A DNA stretch of 64,000 nucleotides from Planctomycetota bacterium (GCA_029781135.1 JAKOXH010000010.1:27022-91021); one strand, 5' to 3'; shown: positions 8,805 to 18,561, counted from the first letter of the stretch. Notes: generated from the sequence alone by a model not told the origin. A program made the numbers and translations.

Positions 8805-11087
8805 TTATGGTTGGTCGATCGTTACATCGTACCGGCGGTTGGCGGTACGCGAGGCATTCGCGATGTTGGATTCGGTGAGGGCCGTGGTTTGGCCGCGTTC
8901 ATGGCGGCCCCACCAGGCGTCGGCTTCTTCGACACTCCACTGCGTCGCTTCGGGGCAGCGGGTGAGGAGCATGGCGAGGTCGCGGGCCGTTTGCGGGCGC
9001 TTGGCTCGCGATTTTTCCAGGCACGCCAGCAGGGCTGATTCGAGAGCGGCGGGGATTGGCGATTTCGTCCGCTCGGAAGGCGGCGTCGGCGGCGTCGCCA
9101 CATGCTTTTGGCATAGATCGACGACGTTGTCGGCATCGAACACGGGCGCGCCGGTGAGCAGAAAATAGCCGACCGCTCCCACGGCGTACAGGTCGCTACG
9201 GGCGTCGACCGAGTTGGGCAGTTGGATCGCCTCGGGCGACATGTAGAGCGGCGTACCGGTAAGCGAGGCCTGCTGCGTGAGGCCGGCTTGCTTCTGTTCG
9301 TCGAGAGCTTTCACCAAGCCGAAGTCAAGAACTTTCACCACATCAGGCTGGCCGCCGCGGCGGTTGAGCATGATGTTGGCCGGTTTGATGTCGCGGTGTA
9401 CGAGGCCGAGCGAATGAGCTTCGTAGAGTGAGCCGCACACCTGGTTGAGGATGTGAATTACGCGCGATACCGGTTGCGGGCCGTAACGTTCGACGAGCGT
9501 TTGCAGATCGATGCCGTCGAGGTATTCCATCGCGTAATAGAAGACGCCTTCCGGCGTGCGACCATAGTCGTAAATGGCCACGGTGCTCGGGTTGTTGAGC
9601 TGGCTCGTGATTTGCACTTCGCGCTCGAAGCGTTCGAGCGCAGCCGGGTTGACCTTATCGACATCGAGCATCTTCACGGCGGTCGGCCGGCGGAGCATAG
9701 CGTGATGGGCTTTGTAGACGACGCCCATGCCGCCCGCGCCAAGCTTCTGTTCCAGTTTGTATTGGCCAATTTGCTGGGCTTCGATCGCGGCCTTTTGGGC
9801 TTCGCGGCGCGAGCGGGCCAAGAGCAGCGTGAACACGAAGATAGCGGCGGCACTGATGACGAGCAGCGCGAAGAGCCCCCAGAAGACCCACCGCAGGATG
9901 TTGAGTGGCCGGAAGGCTTCTTCGTAATCCATTTCGGTGATGACGCCGACGTCGCCGCGATTGAGCCATTTCCAGGCACCCACGACCGGGCGGCCGCGGT
10001 AATCGCGGTAACCGGCGACGTTTTCACCCGGCCGATTGGCGATCACTTCATCCGCTGCGTAGGTGAGCGGCAGTTCGTGGCGGCGCTTCGCCGGATGAAA
10101 ACCTCGGGTAATATCGCCGCCAGGGTCGCGAACCAGCAACTGCAGGAGCGAGCGAGAATCTTCTTGATCGGCAAGCAGCCCGTGCAGGATAAGACTGCTA
10201 TCGAACCGGCTTTGCGAAACCATGCGGCCGGTTCTATCGATCGCGTAGGTTTCGCCCGATTCGCCAAACTGGCCGAGGCTCATAATGCGGCTGAATTCCT
10301 TCTCGGGATTGATCCGCAGGCCAAGTACGCCGACCACTTGGAAACTGTCATCGCGAATGGGCGCGACGACAAACATGGTCGGAACACCGGTACGCATGCG
10401 GCCAGTGTCATCCTTCATCGCCACGACGCTGGGGAACGGTGCGGAGAGGATCGTTTCGCCATCCAAGGCATGGGTGAGAAACGAGCGGTATTCGGCGATG
10501 TCTTGTTGGCCGATCATTTCGACGCGCCCGGAGGCGACGATCCGCCGTTTCTTGTCGGCTACGATATAGCCGACGTAGTTGTGCGCGGTGAGCGCGGGGC
10601 CAAGTGACTTTTCGAGTTTGGCGCGAAGCGTGTCGACAGATTCAACAGGACCGGCGCTGGTCGCAGCAGGAGCATTTGGAGTCGCGGAACTGTTTGCAGC
10701 AGTCGGGGCAGCGGCGGACGCGGGAGGTGTCGACGCTTCGAGCAGCGGGTAGACGATGCGGCGGATGTCGACGTTGTTGGCGAGCGATTGGGCGTTCGAT
10801 TCCTGGACGTGCGACCAGGTTTCGAGCATGGCGGCCTCCAAATCGACGAGCGTCTGCAATTGAGATTGCAGGCCCTCGCGCATCGTGTTTTCGATCGAGC
10901 GACGCACCAAGAAGCCGATCAGCGAGAGCAGCACGACGGCGAGGATCGGCCAAACCCACAACTGACGTTTAAGGAACAGGCCGGTCCGCGAGATCGTGCG
11001 GCCGACGCTAGTGTGGGCCCAGGTCATGTGGGCACCAGCGCGAGGGCGCTGCGTTTGGAGACTACGTAGCCAGGCAAATGGATTCAT
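8805..11087 (-). CDS. Receptor-type Ser/Thr protein kinase with extracytoplasmic sensor
   Basis: This 760-residue protein has a membrane span at about 43-61, an extracytoplasmic region of about 330 residues resembling a double-Cache/PDC sensor, a second span near 395-420, and a C-terminal Hanks-type kinase from about 444. The kinase motifs are intact: the glycine loop GAGGMGVVYKA, the AVKML lysine, HRDIKPANIML and DFGLVKAL, then MSPEAI. An Ala/Pro/Ser-rich stretch lies near residues 115-150. It should phosphorylate Ser/Thr in response to a periplasmic ligand. It is monocistronic, with an ATG start. Confidence 0.92.
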   Translation of the reverse strand: MNPFAWLRSLQTQRPRAGAHMTWAHTSVGRTISRTGLFLKRQLWVWPILAVVLLSLIGFLVRRSIENTMREGLQSQLQTLVDLEAAMLETWSHVQESNAQSLANNVDIRRIVYPLLEASTPPASAAAPTAANSSATPNAPAATSAGPVESVDTLRAKLEKSLGPALTAHNYVGYIVADKKRRIVASGRVEMIGQQDIAEYRSFLTHALDGETILSAPFPSVVAMKDDTGRMRTGVPTMFVVAPIRDDSFQVVGVLGLRINPEKEFSRIMSLGQFGESGETYAIDRTGRMVSQSRFDSSLILHGLLADQEDSRSLLQLLVRDPGGDITRGFHPAKRRHELPLTYAADEVIANRPGENVAGYRDYRGRPVVGAWKWLNRGDVGVITEMDYEEAFRPLNILRWVFWGLFALLVISAAAIFVFTLLLARSRREAQKAAIEAQQIGQYKLEQKLGAGGMGVVYKAHHAMLRRPTAVKMLDVDKVNPAALERFEREVQITSQLNNPSTVAIYDYGRTPEGVFYYAMEYLDGIDLQTLVERYGPQPVSRVIHILNQVCGSLYEAHSLGLVHRDIKPANIMLNRRGGQPDVVKVLDFGLVKALDEQKQAGLTQQASLTGTPLYMSPEAIQLPNSVDARSDLYAVGAVGYFLLTGAPVFDADNVVDLCQKHVATPPTPPSERTKSPIPAALESALLACLEKSRAKRPQTARDLAMLLTRCPEATQWSVEEADAWWGRHERGQTTALTESNIANASRTANRRYDVTIDQP

Positions 11088-11277
11088 GAAAGATCGAAAT
11101 CGTCACTAAGTCAGCAGAGTAGATTGGCCTGCTCCTAGTATAGTTACGGGACGTGCGAGTTGTGGCGGCGGCTTACACGACTTTTCTACTCAGCACATGC
11201 TGTATTTGGGCGATGCATTGAACTCTTCACGCAGAAAAAAGGGTTGATTTGTCGTGCGGCCAGGCGAGAATAGGGGC

Positions 11278-11508
11278 ATGGAAATCTTAGGACAGATACA
11301 AAACGGCGTCGTGGTGCTGGCAGGCGGCTCCGCCTTGCCTGAGGGAGCGGTAGTCACCGTCACCTATCGGGGCGAGCCAATCGAAAATGCCGCGAAGTGC
11401 AAAACTCGGATCCAGGTGCCGATCGTACGCACCGGTCAGCCCGGAACCCTCGTCCTGACGAATAATAGGATTGCCGAGATTCTGGATCATGAAGACGCTC
11501 ATTCCTGA
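11278..11508 (+). CDS. Small antitoxin-like protein (DUF104/AbrB-like)
   Basis: This 76-residue protein begins MEILGQIQNGVVVLAGG and continues LPEGAVVTV, the short beta-strand pattern of DUF104/AbrB-like antitoxins. Its last 20 bases overlap the PIN-toxin gene. I used the ATG at 11278, because the earlier in-frame GTG would add only charged leader residues. Expected role: bind the PIN toxin and auto-repress the operon (inference from family and position). Confidence 0.7.
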   Translation: MEILGQIQNGVVVLAGGSALPEGAVVTVTYRGEPIENAAKCKTRIQVPIVRTGQPGTLVLTNNRIAEILDHEDAHS

Positions 11509-11917
11509 CGTCAATGTTTGGCTGGCGCTCACGTTTGATTCACATGTTCATCATGCGGTTGCCAAGGCTTGGTTTGATGGAATAGCGGACGGACTTTGCC
11601 TATTTTGCCGAATGACGCAGCAAGGTTTCTTGCGATTGGCGAGCAATAGATCGGTATTTGGCGACAGCGCTCTGTCGCTCAATGGAGCATGGAGAGTGTA
11701 CGACATTCTGCAAGGCGACCCGCGTGTATCGTTTATCGATGAACCAGTGGGGATCGAAGTGGTCTGGCGCCAGTTCACAGATAGTCAAACAGCACCCCCC
11801 AAAGTCTGGATGGATGCTTATCTGGCAGCGTTCGCAAAAAGCGGAAACCTCGATCTTGTGAGCTTTGATCGTGGCCTGCTTCAATTTGCCGACATTCGCT
11901 CAACCATCCTGAGTTAA
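11489..11917 (+). CDS. vapC: VapC-type PIN-domain toxin
   Basis: This 142-residue protein starts within the antitoxin gene. It begins MKTLIPDVNVWLAL; the DVN aspartate is the first PIN acidic residue. HHAVAKAWFDG follows, and a late DAYLAAFA..LDLVSFDRGL block carries the remaining acidic residues. PIN toxins are Mg-dependent RNases acting on tRNA or rRNA. The overlap with the small upstream gene fits a VapBC-like type II module. Confidence 0.82.
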   Translation: MKTLIPDVNVWLALTFDSHVHHAVAKAWFDGIADGLCLFCRMTQQGFLRLASNRSVFGDSALSLNGAWRVYDILQGDPRVSFIDEPVGIEVVWRQFTDSQTAPPKVWMDAYLAAFAKSGNLDLVSFDRGLLQFADIRSTILS

Positions 11918-12004
11918 TCGAATAGGCAGACGAGACAATTGCGAAGTACGTCGGGCTGCAATGATCGGAGCACAGCGACTCACACAGCAAAAGAACGGTC
12001 CATC

Positions 12005-13705
12005 ATGGCTAATCGCAATACGCTCGGCGGCGTGATTCACGCCTATCAGAAATATGACCCGATGCGGTTCCCCAGCCCCACGCAGCCGCCGCCGGATTTG
12101 GCGTCGGCGGCGATGGAACACATGCTGATGTTCGGCGAGCGCCGCGAACTGACCGAGGAAGAGCTCGCGCGGGCAGTGCGGATCGATCCGAGCCAGATTG
12201 CCGGGTTGGGGCCGAGCATCGATGCGCTGATCGCGATGCTCAAAGAGCGGAAGCGCAAAATCTTGGAACGGTATGAAACGCGGACCGTCCGGCAGCGGGC
12301 ACACCACGCCTTTCTCGATCAAGCGAAGGAAACGCAGGTTCCCAAAAAATTTCGGCAAGCGTTCTATCGAGCGGTGAAGGCCGAACAGCTTCGCGACTTG
12401 GAGCGGTTGTGGTACGCGGCGGGCGACGATCAATCGCCGTGGGCGGGGGCGCTGGTGAATGTCATCGAGCGGCTCGGCGAGAAGTACGAAGTCGATATCC
12501 TTGCGGCAAAGTACGATTTTACCGGCCACGAAGCAATGACCGTGCCACAGGCGCTGGCCATCAAAGAGGAACTCGAAAAGATCGACGAATTGCTCAAGCA
12601 GTTGGAAGAGGCACGCAAGACGGCCAAGATCGGCATCATCGATATGGACTTGCTCTCGGAGTTTGCCGAGCCGGGCGATGTCGATCAACTGAGCGAACTC
12701 CAGCAAAAGGTGCAAGACTACTTGCGGCAGATGGCCGAGCAACAGGGGCTCGAACAGAAGGCCGGCAACTATCGGCTGACGCCGAAGGCGCTGCGGCTGT
12801 TTCAGGGCAAGTTGCTCGATCGATTGTTCAGCGAGCTGGCACCTTCGCGCACGGGGCGGCATCAGGGGCCGATCTTAGGCGAAGGGGCCGTCGAAATGCA
12901 GTTGACGAAGCAGTATGAATTTGGGGATTCAATTGCGAATCTCGACATCCCCGGCACGTTCATCAACGCGCTCGTGCGCAACGGGCCAAGCGTGCCTGTG
13001 CGATTCGATGCGAGCGATATCCAGGTGCATCGCACGCGGAACACGCCGAAGTGCGCGACGTGCGTGCTCATGGATATGAGCGGCTCGATGCGGTACGAGG
13101 GGCAGTACATCGCTGTCAAGCGGATGGGGCTCGCGATCGAGGGGCTCATTCGCTCGGAGTACCCCGGCGATTGGATTCGGTTCATCGAGGTGTATTCGTT
13201 CGCGAAGCCGGTCGAGCCGGGGAAGATTGCGAACCTGATGCCGAAGCCGGTGACGTTATATGACCCAGTGATCGCGCTGCGGGCCGATATGAGCCGGGAC
13301 GACGTCAGCGAACATCGCATCCCGCCCCACTTTACGAACTTGCAGCACGGCCTGCAGCTCGCGCGGCGGATGCTCGCGACACAGGATACGCCCAACCGGC
13401 AAATCGTTTTGATCACCGATGGCCTGCCGACGGCCCATTTCGAAGGGCAGATGTTGTACCTGCTGTACCCGCCCGATCCGCGGACGGAGGCCGCGACGAT
13501 GCGCGAGGGCCTGGCCTGCCAGCGCGAAGGTATAACGATCAATCTGTTTTTGCTGCCGAGCTGGTCGCAGACCGAGGAGGACGTGCGATTCGCGTTTCGG
13601 TTGGCCGAATCGACCAGCGGACGCGTGTTTTTTACGGCCGGGAAAGACCTGGATCGGTACGTGGTCTGGGATTACCTTAAGCGGCGACGGGAGCTGGTGA
13701 ATTAG
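12005..13705 (+). CDS. vWA-domain protein (COG4867-like)
   Basis: This 566-residue cytoplasmic protein has a helical N-terminal half, including the coiled-coil-like KEELEKIDELLKQLEEARK. Its C-terminal von Willebrand A domain (about 350-560) carries the MIDAS motif DMSGSM and later LITDGLPTA. Such proteins usually work with a MoxR/ChlI-type AAA ATPase, which is absent here. I chose the ATG at 12005; the longer frame upstream begins in spacer. It stands alone after the VapBC-like pair. Function in planctomycetes is unknown to me. Confidence 0.85.
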   Translation: MANRNTLGGVIHAYQKYDPMRFPSPTQPPPDLASAAMEHMLMFGERRELTEEELARAVRIDPSQIAGLGPSIDALIAMLKERKRKILERYETRTVRQRAHHAFLDQAKETQVPKKFRQAFYRAVKAEQLRDLERLWYAAGDDQSPWAGALVNVIERLGEKYEVDILAAKYDFTGHEAMTVPQALAIKEELEKIDELLKQLEEARKTAKIGIIDMDLLSEFAEPGDVDQLSELQQKVQDYLRQMAEQQGLEQKAGNYRLTPKALRLFQGKLLDRLFSELAPSRTGRHQGPILGEGAVEMQLTKQYEFGDSIANLDIPGTFINALVRNGPSVPVRFDASDIQVHRTRNTPKCATCVLMDMSGSMRYEGQYIAVKRMGLAIEGLIRSEYPGDWIRFIEVYSFAKPVEPGKIANLMPKPVTLYDPVIALRADMSRDDVSEHRIPPHFTNLQHGLQLARRMLATQDTPNRQIVLITDGLPTAHFEGQMLYLLYPPDPRTEAATMREGLACQREGITINLFLLPSWSQTEEDVRFAFRLAESTSGRVFFTAGKDLDRYVVWDYLKRRRELVN

Positions 13706-14066
13706 CGTTTGTTGTTGGTGGGCTTGGAGTTAGGAAGATGATAACTACCGCCCGCGGAAGCGGGCTCGCCGTCCTGAACGCCGTCAAATGCGTTGGATCG
13801 GGCGGGCCGCAAGGGTCGTTTCGACGGGGCGTCGCCGCTATAATGCCGCATCACGGATGAAGGGCGCGGGCAATATTTGCCGGCGTTTTTTGGCGCTTTC
13901 AACGCCTGGGCACGTGAGTTGCCGATGACGATCAAGGCGTAATCGTGTCGGTCAAGGAAGTTCTTGCCGCTGCGTGCCCGCAATAGCTAGTGAACCACGA
14001 TGCTTAGAGCTTTGTGGTCTCGCTGCCCCCTCCGCTCCCGTTTCCCCGCCTCCAGGAGATTTCCCG
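13706..14066 (+). promoter_or_regulatory. Long leader with a possible -10 element
   Basis: This 361-base gap has no convincing gene. TATAAT lies at 13839-13844 without a good -35. The leader ends with an AGGAG Shine-Dalgarno site at 14054-14058, eight bases before the TTG start of the next gene. The opposite-strand frame at 13702-13983 has no signal or domain and was left out. Confidence 0.4.
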
Positions 14067-15971
14067 TTGCTCACGACACGAACCCTAGCTCGTCGCGTTT
14101 GTGCCAGTTTGTTGTTCGCGCTCGTCGCCGCGCCCGCCTGGGCCACGCCGGCTAGCGACACCATTCTGCCGAACACGACCAAAGGTTATGTGGCCGTTGC
14201 TCAGGCCAAGCAGTTCGAGGACCGCTGGGATACCACGCAACTCGGCCAGTTGTTCAACGACGAGACCATGCGGCCATTCGTCGAGGACTTTCGCAAGCAA
14301 TTGCGCGACGAAGTCGGCTCGATCGAGCGCAAACTGGGCATCGTTTGGGACGATATCCAAGGCGTCCCCAACGGCGAGCTGAGCCTCTCGGTCATCGAGC
14401 GCAAGAACGCGGAAGCAGTGTACGCCCTCACGATGGACGTGACAGGCCGTGAGAAGGAAGCGAACGGTTTGGTCGCTGCCGTGGAGAAGCGGTTTGCCGG
14501 GCGTGGCGGCAAACGATCCAAGCTGCAAGCAGGCGACACGAAATTAATCGTGTTCGATGTCCCCACGAACACGCCAAACAAGAATCAGCAGACGGTGATT
14601 TTCGTCAAGGACAACTTGTTCTGTGCGATTGATGACCGTGCCGAAGCCGAGGCGATGCTCAAGCGGTTTGCCGGCAATGCGACCGATAATCTCAAATCAC
14701 TTCCCGCCTACACCGTAACGATGAACCGCTGCCAAAAGGAGGCGGGAGCGCTCCAGCCAGAGGCGCGGTGGTTCGTCGAGCCGTTTGGTTTCGTATTTGC
14801 CGAGCGCACGTTGCGACAAAAAGCACGCACCCGCGAACAGGATTTGGTTAAAATCTTGTACGACAACGGCTTCAGCGCCGTTCAAGGCGCTGGCGGATAT
14901 GTGAACCAATTGGTCGAAGGGCACGTGGAGTTCTTGGTCCGAACTGCCGTCTACGCGCCGGCAGTGAAAGGCAAGGAAAATGATCCGCTCCGGTGGAACC
15001 TCTCGATGCGAATGATGCAACTGCCCAACGGGCCCGTGGTGGAACCCGCGTCGTGGGTGCCGCGGATCGTGGCCAGCTACTCAGCGCTGAATGTCAACCT
15101 GGCGGCCGCGTTCGATAATGTCGGCCCGTTGTTTGATGCCATCCAAGAGCACGAGGATGCCTGGAAGAACACGCTGGAAGGCTGGTCGACCGACCCGTAT
15201 GGCCCGCAAGTGGACGTGCGGAAGGACTTCATCGGCAATCTCACGAATCGCGTAAGCGTCATCACAAGCTACGATACGCCAATCAACGAAAACAGTGAGC
15301 GATCGGTCTTCGCGATTGAAGCCAAGAACGAAGCGGCACTCGCGAAGACGCTGGAAAAATGGATGAAGAACGAGCGCGACATCAAGCGACATGTAGTGGG
15401 CCAGTACGTAATTTGGGAACGCAGCCAACAGGCAGCCGCGCAGGAAGTGGAAATCGAGGGGTTCCAGACCGTGCGTTCCAATAAAGCCACCAAAAATGAC
15501 CGCGAACGTGTCTTGCCGAACGCAGCCGTTACTGTGGCGTTGGGCCACCTGATGATGGCCTCGGACGTGGGCTATCTCACCGAAATTTTAGGCGGCTTCG
15601 CACAGCGAGATCGGCTCGCCAGCAGTGCCGACTATCAGCAATTGACGGAAGCCTTGACGAAACTCGCCCCCGGCGAGCGCAGCGGCTGGGCGTTTGGGCG
15701 TGGCGATGAAGAAGTGCGGCCGATGTACGAGTTGGTGCGGCAGAATCGGATGCCCGAGTCGAAGTCGATGATGGGCAAGCTGCTGAACAACTTTCTCACG
15801 AGCGAGGCCGACCGCAAGGCCGGTAAACCACGCAAGCAAAAGGTCGACGGCGCGCTGCTGCCCGACTTCGAAGCCGTGCGGCGTTACTTCGGCCCGCATG
15901 GTCGCGTAGTCCGCAGCGATCCAGACGGCTGGTTCATTACCGGTGCGATTCTCAATACGCAAGCGCCGTAA
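14067..15971 (+). CDS. Secreted planctomycete hypothetical protein, TTG start
   Basis: This protein has 634 residues if read from the TTG at 14067, which has AGGAG eight bases upstream. It begins with a signal peptide (ARRVCASLLFALVAAPAWA, cleaved before TPAS). The mature part opens SDTILPNTTKGYVAV, followed by TQLGQLFNDETMRPFVEDF, a layout I associate with a large exported planctomycete family. A GTG at 13974 would extend it upstream but destroys the signal-peptide position. No catalytic motif is seen; it is probably periplasmic. It converges with the 16127 gene across an inverted repeat. Confidence 0.78.
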   Translation: MLTTRTLARRVCASLLFALVAAPAWATPASDTILPNTTKGYVAVAQAKQFEDRWDTTQLGQLFNDETMRPFVEDFRKQLRDEVGSIERKLGIVWDDIQGVPNGELSLSVIERKNAEAVYALTMDVTGREKEANGLVAAVEKRFAGRGGKRSKLQAGDTKLIVFDVPTNTPNKNQQTVIFVKDNLFCAIDDRAEAEAMLKRFAGNATDNLKSLPAYTVTMNRCQKEAGALQPEARWFVEPFGFVFAERTLRQKARTREQDLVKILYDNGFSAVQGAGGYVNQLVEGHVEFLVRTAVYAPAVKGKENDPLRWNLSMRMMQLPNGPVVEPASWVPRIVASYSALNVNLAAAFDNVGPLFDAIQEHEDAWKNTLEGWSTDPYGPQVDVRKDFIGNLTNRVSVITSYDTPINENSERSVFAIEAKNEAALAKTLEKWMKNERDIKRHVVGQYVIWERSQQAAAQEVEIEGFQTVRSNKATKNDRERVLPNAAVTVALGHLMMASDVGYLTEILGGFAQRDRLASSADYQQLTEALTKLAPGERSGWAFGRGDEEVRPMYELVRQNRMPESKSMMGKLLNNFLTSEADRKAGKPRKQKVDGALLPDFEAVRRYFGPHGRVVRSDPDGWFITGAILNTQAP

Positions 15972-15995
15972 AGCGCACGCGAAAAGTGAAATGCC

Positions 15996-16099
15996 TTAGC
16001 GTCGGCGGCAACGCCGAATCTACTGATCACACGCTCACCACTTCGATATGAGCAACGCAAAGCGATAGCGCGGACATTCGGCCTCGCGGCCGACGCTAA
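15996..16099. repeat. Inverted repeat, TTAGCGTCGGCGGCCACGCC family, copy 1
   Basis: The left arm is TTAGCGTCGGCGG..ACGCCGAATC (15996-16023) and the right arm is ATTCGGCC..GGCCGACGCTAA (16073-16099). It lies exactly between two convergent genes and could act as a bidirectional 3' hairpin. Other copies or half-copies are at 19111, 36119, 41989 and 59088. Confidence 0.72.
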
Positions 16100-16126
16100 A
16101 CGGGCGACGCGAATTCGCGGCGACAA

Positions 16127-18514
16127 CTATGGCGTCGAGAGTTTCGCCCAAAATGGCTGCTGACGATCCGCACGGGTCCGCGCGTCTTCGAGCAACACGT
16201 TGACATCCGGCCGCACCACTCGATCCTTCGGCGAGATCGCCCGCCCATTCACTTCCACCACCAGCGGCTGACTGAAGTCAACCAGTTCCGGCGACAACCA
16301 CACGGTCACTCGGTCCGCCTGCGTGTTGACGGTGACCTTGTTGGTCGCGAGCCGCCGACCTTCGATGCGCGCTGGGCGAACGTTGGTGGCCGGCGGCCAG
16401 TTGCCCGGAGCCACCATCGATTTCTGCGGCAAACCTTCCGCCTCGAGCCACCAGAAGAAATTGTCCCAAGGCCGTAGCGAAACACACTCGATTTGTTTGG
16501 GAAACACGCGCTGCTTGCGGCCCATCCAGTCGAAGAGTCGCTGGATTTCGTCGCCAAAGGGTTCGAACCCACGCCCCTGAAATTCGACGACCGTGACATC
16601 GCTGATGGTTTTCAGTTCGACGATGTTGGATTTGAGGTAGCGATCGAATTCGACCGCGTTGCGGGCGATTTTGTCGCCGTCCAGTTCGCCATCGACGAAG
16701 TACCAAGCGATGTAGGGTGCATTCTTGGCATAGCGATTTACATACTTATCGGCGACGGCCGCAAACGGCATCACCCCAGCCCACAGATCGGGATGGGCGA
16801 TCGCCATATCCCAGGCCGCATCGCCCCCGATGCCATGCCCCGTGAGAAACACGCGATTCGTGTCGAGCGAGAAGCGCCGATTCGCATCGCGCAGCGCGCC
16901 GAGCACGGCGTTGTGCTCGCGCGCCGTGTATTCGTACACGAATTGATGGGGCTGCTGCCAATCAACGGCAATCACGATGTAACCGTGCCGCGTGGCCTGG
17001 CCGAGCCGGTCGCCGCCGTTTTCCTTGGGAAGTGGTCCGGCCCAAAAATTGATCATCTGTTCCGGTTTCACGCCCGAATCGGCGAGAGTGACAATTGCGG
17101 GGTAATGACGCAGCGGGTCATATTCGGGCGGCAACTGAACAACGTAGCGGACATCGGCTTCACCCGAGCGACCGGTGACGGTTAACTCGTACATTCGCGG
17201 TGCGCGCTCGCTCTGCTTGGTTGCTTCGAGCGGCGGCTTCATCAGCTTGAGCATTTGCGCAACACGATCGATCGTGGCCCCTTCCACGTCGTGAACTTCC
17301 GACGCCATTTTCGCGCGATTCTGAGCGAGCGGCTCACGCAGATAGGCGATGATCATATCGCGGGCGTGCGCCAAGGAAACGGCGGTCTGGAAGTTGTCGG
17401 TCGCCTGGTTCGAGCCAACGAGCCAACCGCTCATCGCCAAGGCGGCCTTCTGCTCGGGCTTGAGTGCCGCATCATCGACCAGTCGTTCAAAGGAACCAAG
17501 CCGGGCGATGGCATCGTCGTTCACCTCGGCGGCGATTTCCTTGACAAATGCTTCGGCAAGATTACGGTTGTTATCGTCCGGGATTTTTGCGACTTGCGCC
17601 TTGAGTTCGTCAATCACTTTGTTGTGGCGGGCGTCTTCGGCGGCGTACTTATCGAGCAACTCACGTACTTGCTGCAGAGTTTCGCCTGAGACGCCTTCCG
17701 ATGGAAATTGCGACAGGAGCTTCCGCGCGAGTTGATGCTGACCGGCTTTGGCACGGAGTTGGATTTCACGAATGATGAGCTTCGCGCCGAGCTGCCGCAG
17801 TTGCTTTACGTCGTCGTGCAGATCCTGTCGCTGCGGAAAATCCTTGATGATTTGTTCCAGTTCGATGCCGGCATCGCGATAGCGTTCACTGGCAATGTAT
17901 AACCGTACGAGTTGCAGGCGGCCTTCGATGTCTTCGTGTTTGATCGCCTTGCTGAGCACTTTGCCGAGCACATCGCGCGAGATGCTGCTGGTGGCAACGC
18001 GCATATCCCAACTGATAGAGCGGGCCCCATCGCTGATGCCTTGAATCTGCGTGTACGTGGGGGTGATAAGCGTGATGCCCTGCACGACCGAAAGCGGGCC
18101 GTTGGCGGCCTGCATCTGGTAAATGCGTCGGCCAAATTCATCGAACGGCGTCACCTTGGTCGCTGCTCCGACTCGCCCGACGAGCACGCCATGCTCGACG
18201 ACGGGCTGTGAGATATTGATACGGACATCACGGCCCGTCTTCTCGTCGAGAAACTGCTTGATTTGAAACTTATGGAAGAAGGTCCGGCGCAGGCCGTCAT
18301 CGACGACGATGATCGGCGTCAGCGGAACTTCGCCCGCCGGCGCTTTGGGGGACAGCGGGTTATCGGCAATGCCAGCAATTTCAGCGTGCTTGCCTTCCAG
18401 TCGGCGGCCGTCGTTAAGCACGAGCGTTTGAGCACAAGCAGGGCCGACGCCGCTAAGTTGCGCCGCGAGAACGCCCCAAAAAACAAACTTCAAGAATTTG
18501 CGAAGATGCTGCAC
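16127..18514 (-). CDS. Exported alpha/beta-hydrolase-fold protein lacking the catalytic triad
   Basis: About 795 residues. A signal-like segment (FLKFVFWGVLAAQLSGVGPACA) is followed by an N-terminal beta-rich part and a helical middle. A peptidase-like hydrolase domain follows (VRYVVQLPPEYDP, then VFLTGHGIGGDAAWDMA, then PDLWAGVMPF). The nucleophile elbow reads G-H-G-I-G, with Gly where Ser is expected (about residue 556). The usual GRGHE histidine region reads GRGFE (about 648). I placed the start at the GTG at 18514; the longer frame to 18601 runs into a dispersed repeat. It is probably an envelope binding or scaffold protein rather than an esterase. Confidence 0.78.
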   Translation of the reverse strand: MQHLRKFLKFVFWGVLAAQLSGVGPACAQTLVLNDGRRLEGKHAEIAGIADNPLSPKAPAGEVPLTPIIVVDDGLRRTFFHKFQIKQFLDEKTGRDVRINISQPVVEHGVLVGRVGAATKVTPFDEFGRRIYQMQAANGPLSVVQGITLITPTYTQIQGISDGARSISWDMRVATSSISRDVLGKVLSKAIKHEDIEGRLQLVRLYIASERYRDAGIELEQIIKDFPQRQDLHDDVKQLRQLGAKLIIREIQLRAKAGQHQLARKLLSQFPSEGVSGETLQQVRELLDKYAAEDARHNKVIDELKAQVAKIPDDNNRNLAEAFVKEIAAEVNDDAIARLGSFERLVDDAALKPEQKAALAMSGWLVGSNQATDNFQTAVSLAHARDMIIAYLREPLAQNRAKMASEVHDVEGATIDRVAQMLKLMKPPLEATKQSERAPRMYELTVTGRSGEADVRYVVQLPPEYDPLRHYPAIVTLADSGVKPEQMINFWAGPLPKENGGDRLGQATRHGYIVIAVDWQQPHQFVYEYTAREHNAVLGALRDANRRFSLDTNRVFLTGHGIGGDAAWDMAIAHPDLWAGVMPFAAVADKYVNRYAKNAPYIAWYFVDGELDGDKIARNAVEFDRYLKSNIVELKTISDVTVVEFQGRGFEPFGDEIQRLFDWMGRKQRVFPKQIECVSLRPWDNFFWWLEAEGLPQKSMVAPGNWPPATNVRPARIEGRRLATNKVTVNTQADRVTVWLSPELVDFSQPLVVEVNGRAISPKDRVVRPDVNVLLEDARTRADRQQPFWAKLSTP

Positions 18515-18561
18515 GAACCTGACCCGGTTATGAATGTCTAAATAGTTGGAAGCGATCTGAC

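Noticed and set aside
9453..10607. A 384-codon plus-strand frame
   Set aside because: It is fully antisense to the receptor kinase, whose motifs are unambiguous.
13702..13983. A possible 93-residue minus-strand protein
   Set aside because: No ribosome site, signal or familiar segment; it covers the leader of the 14067 gene.
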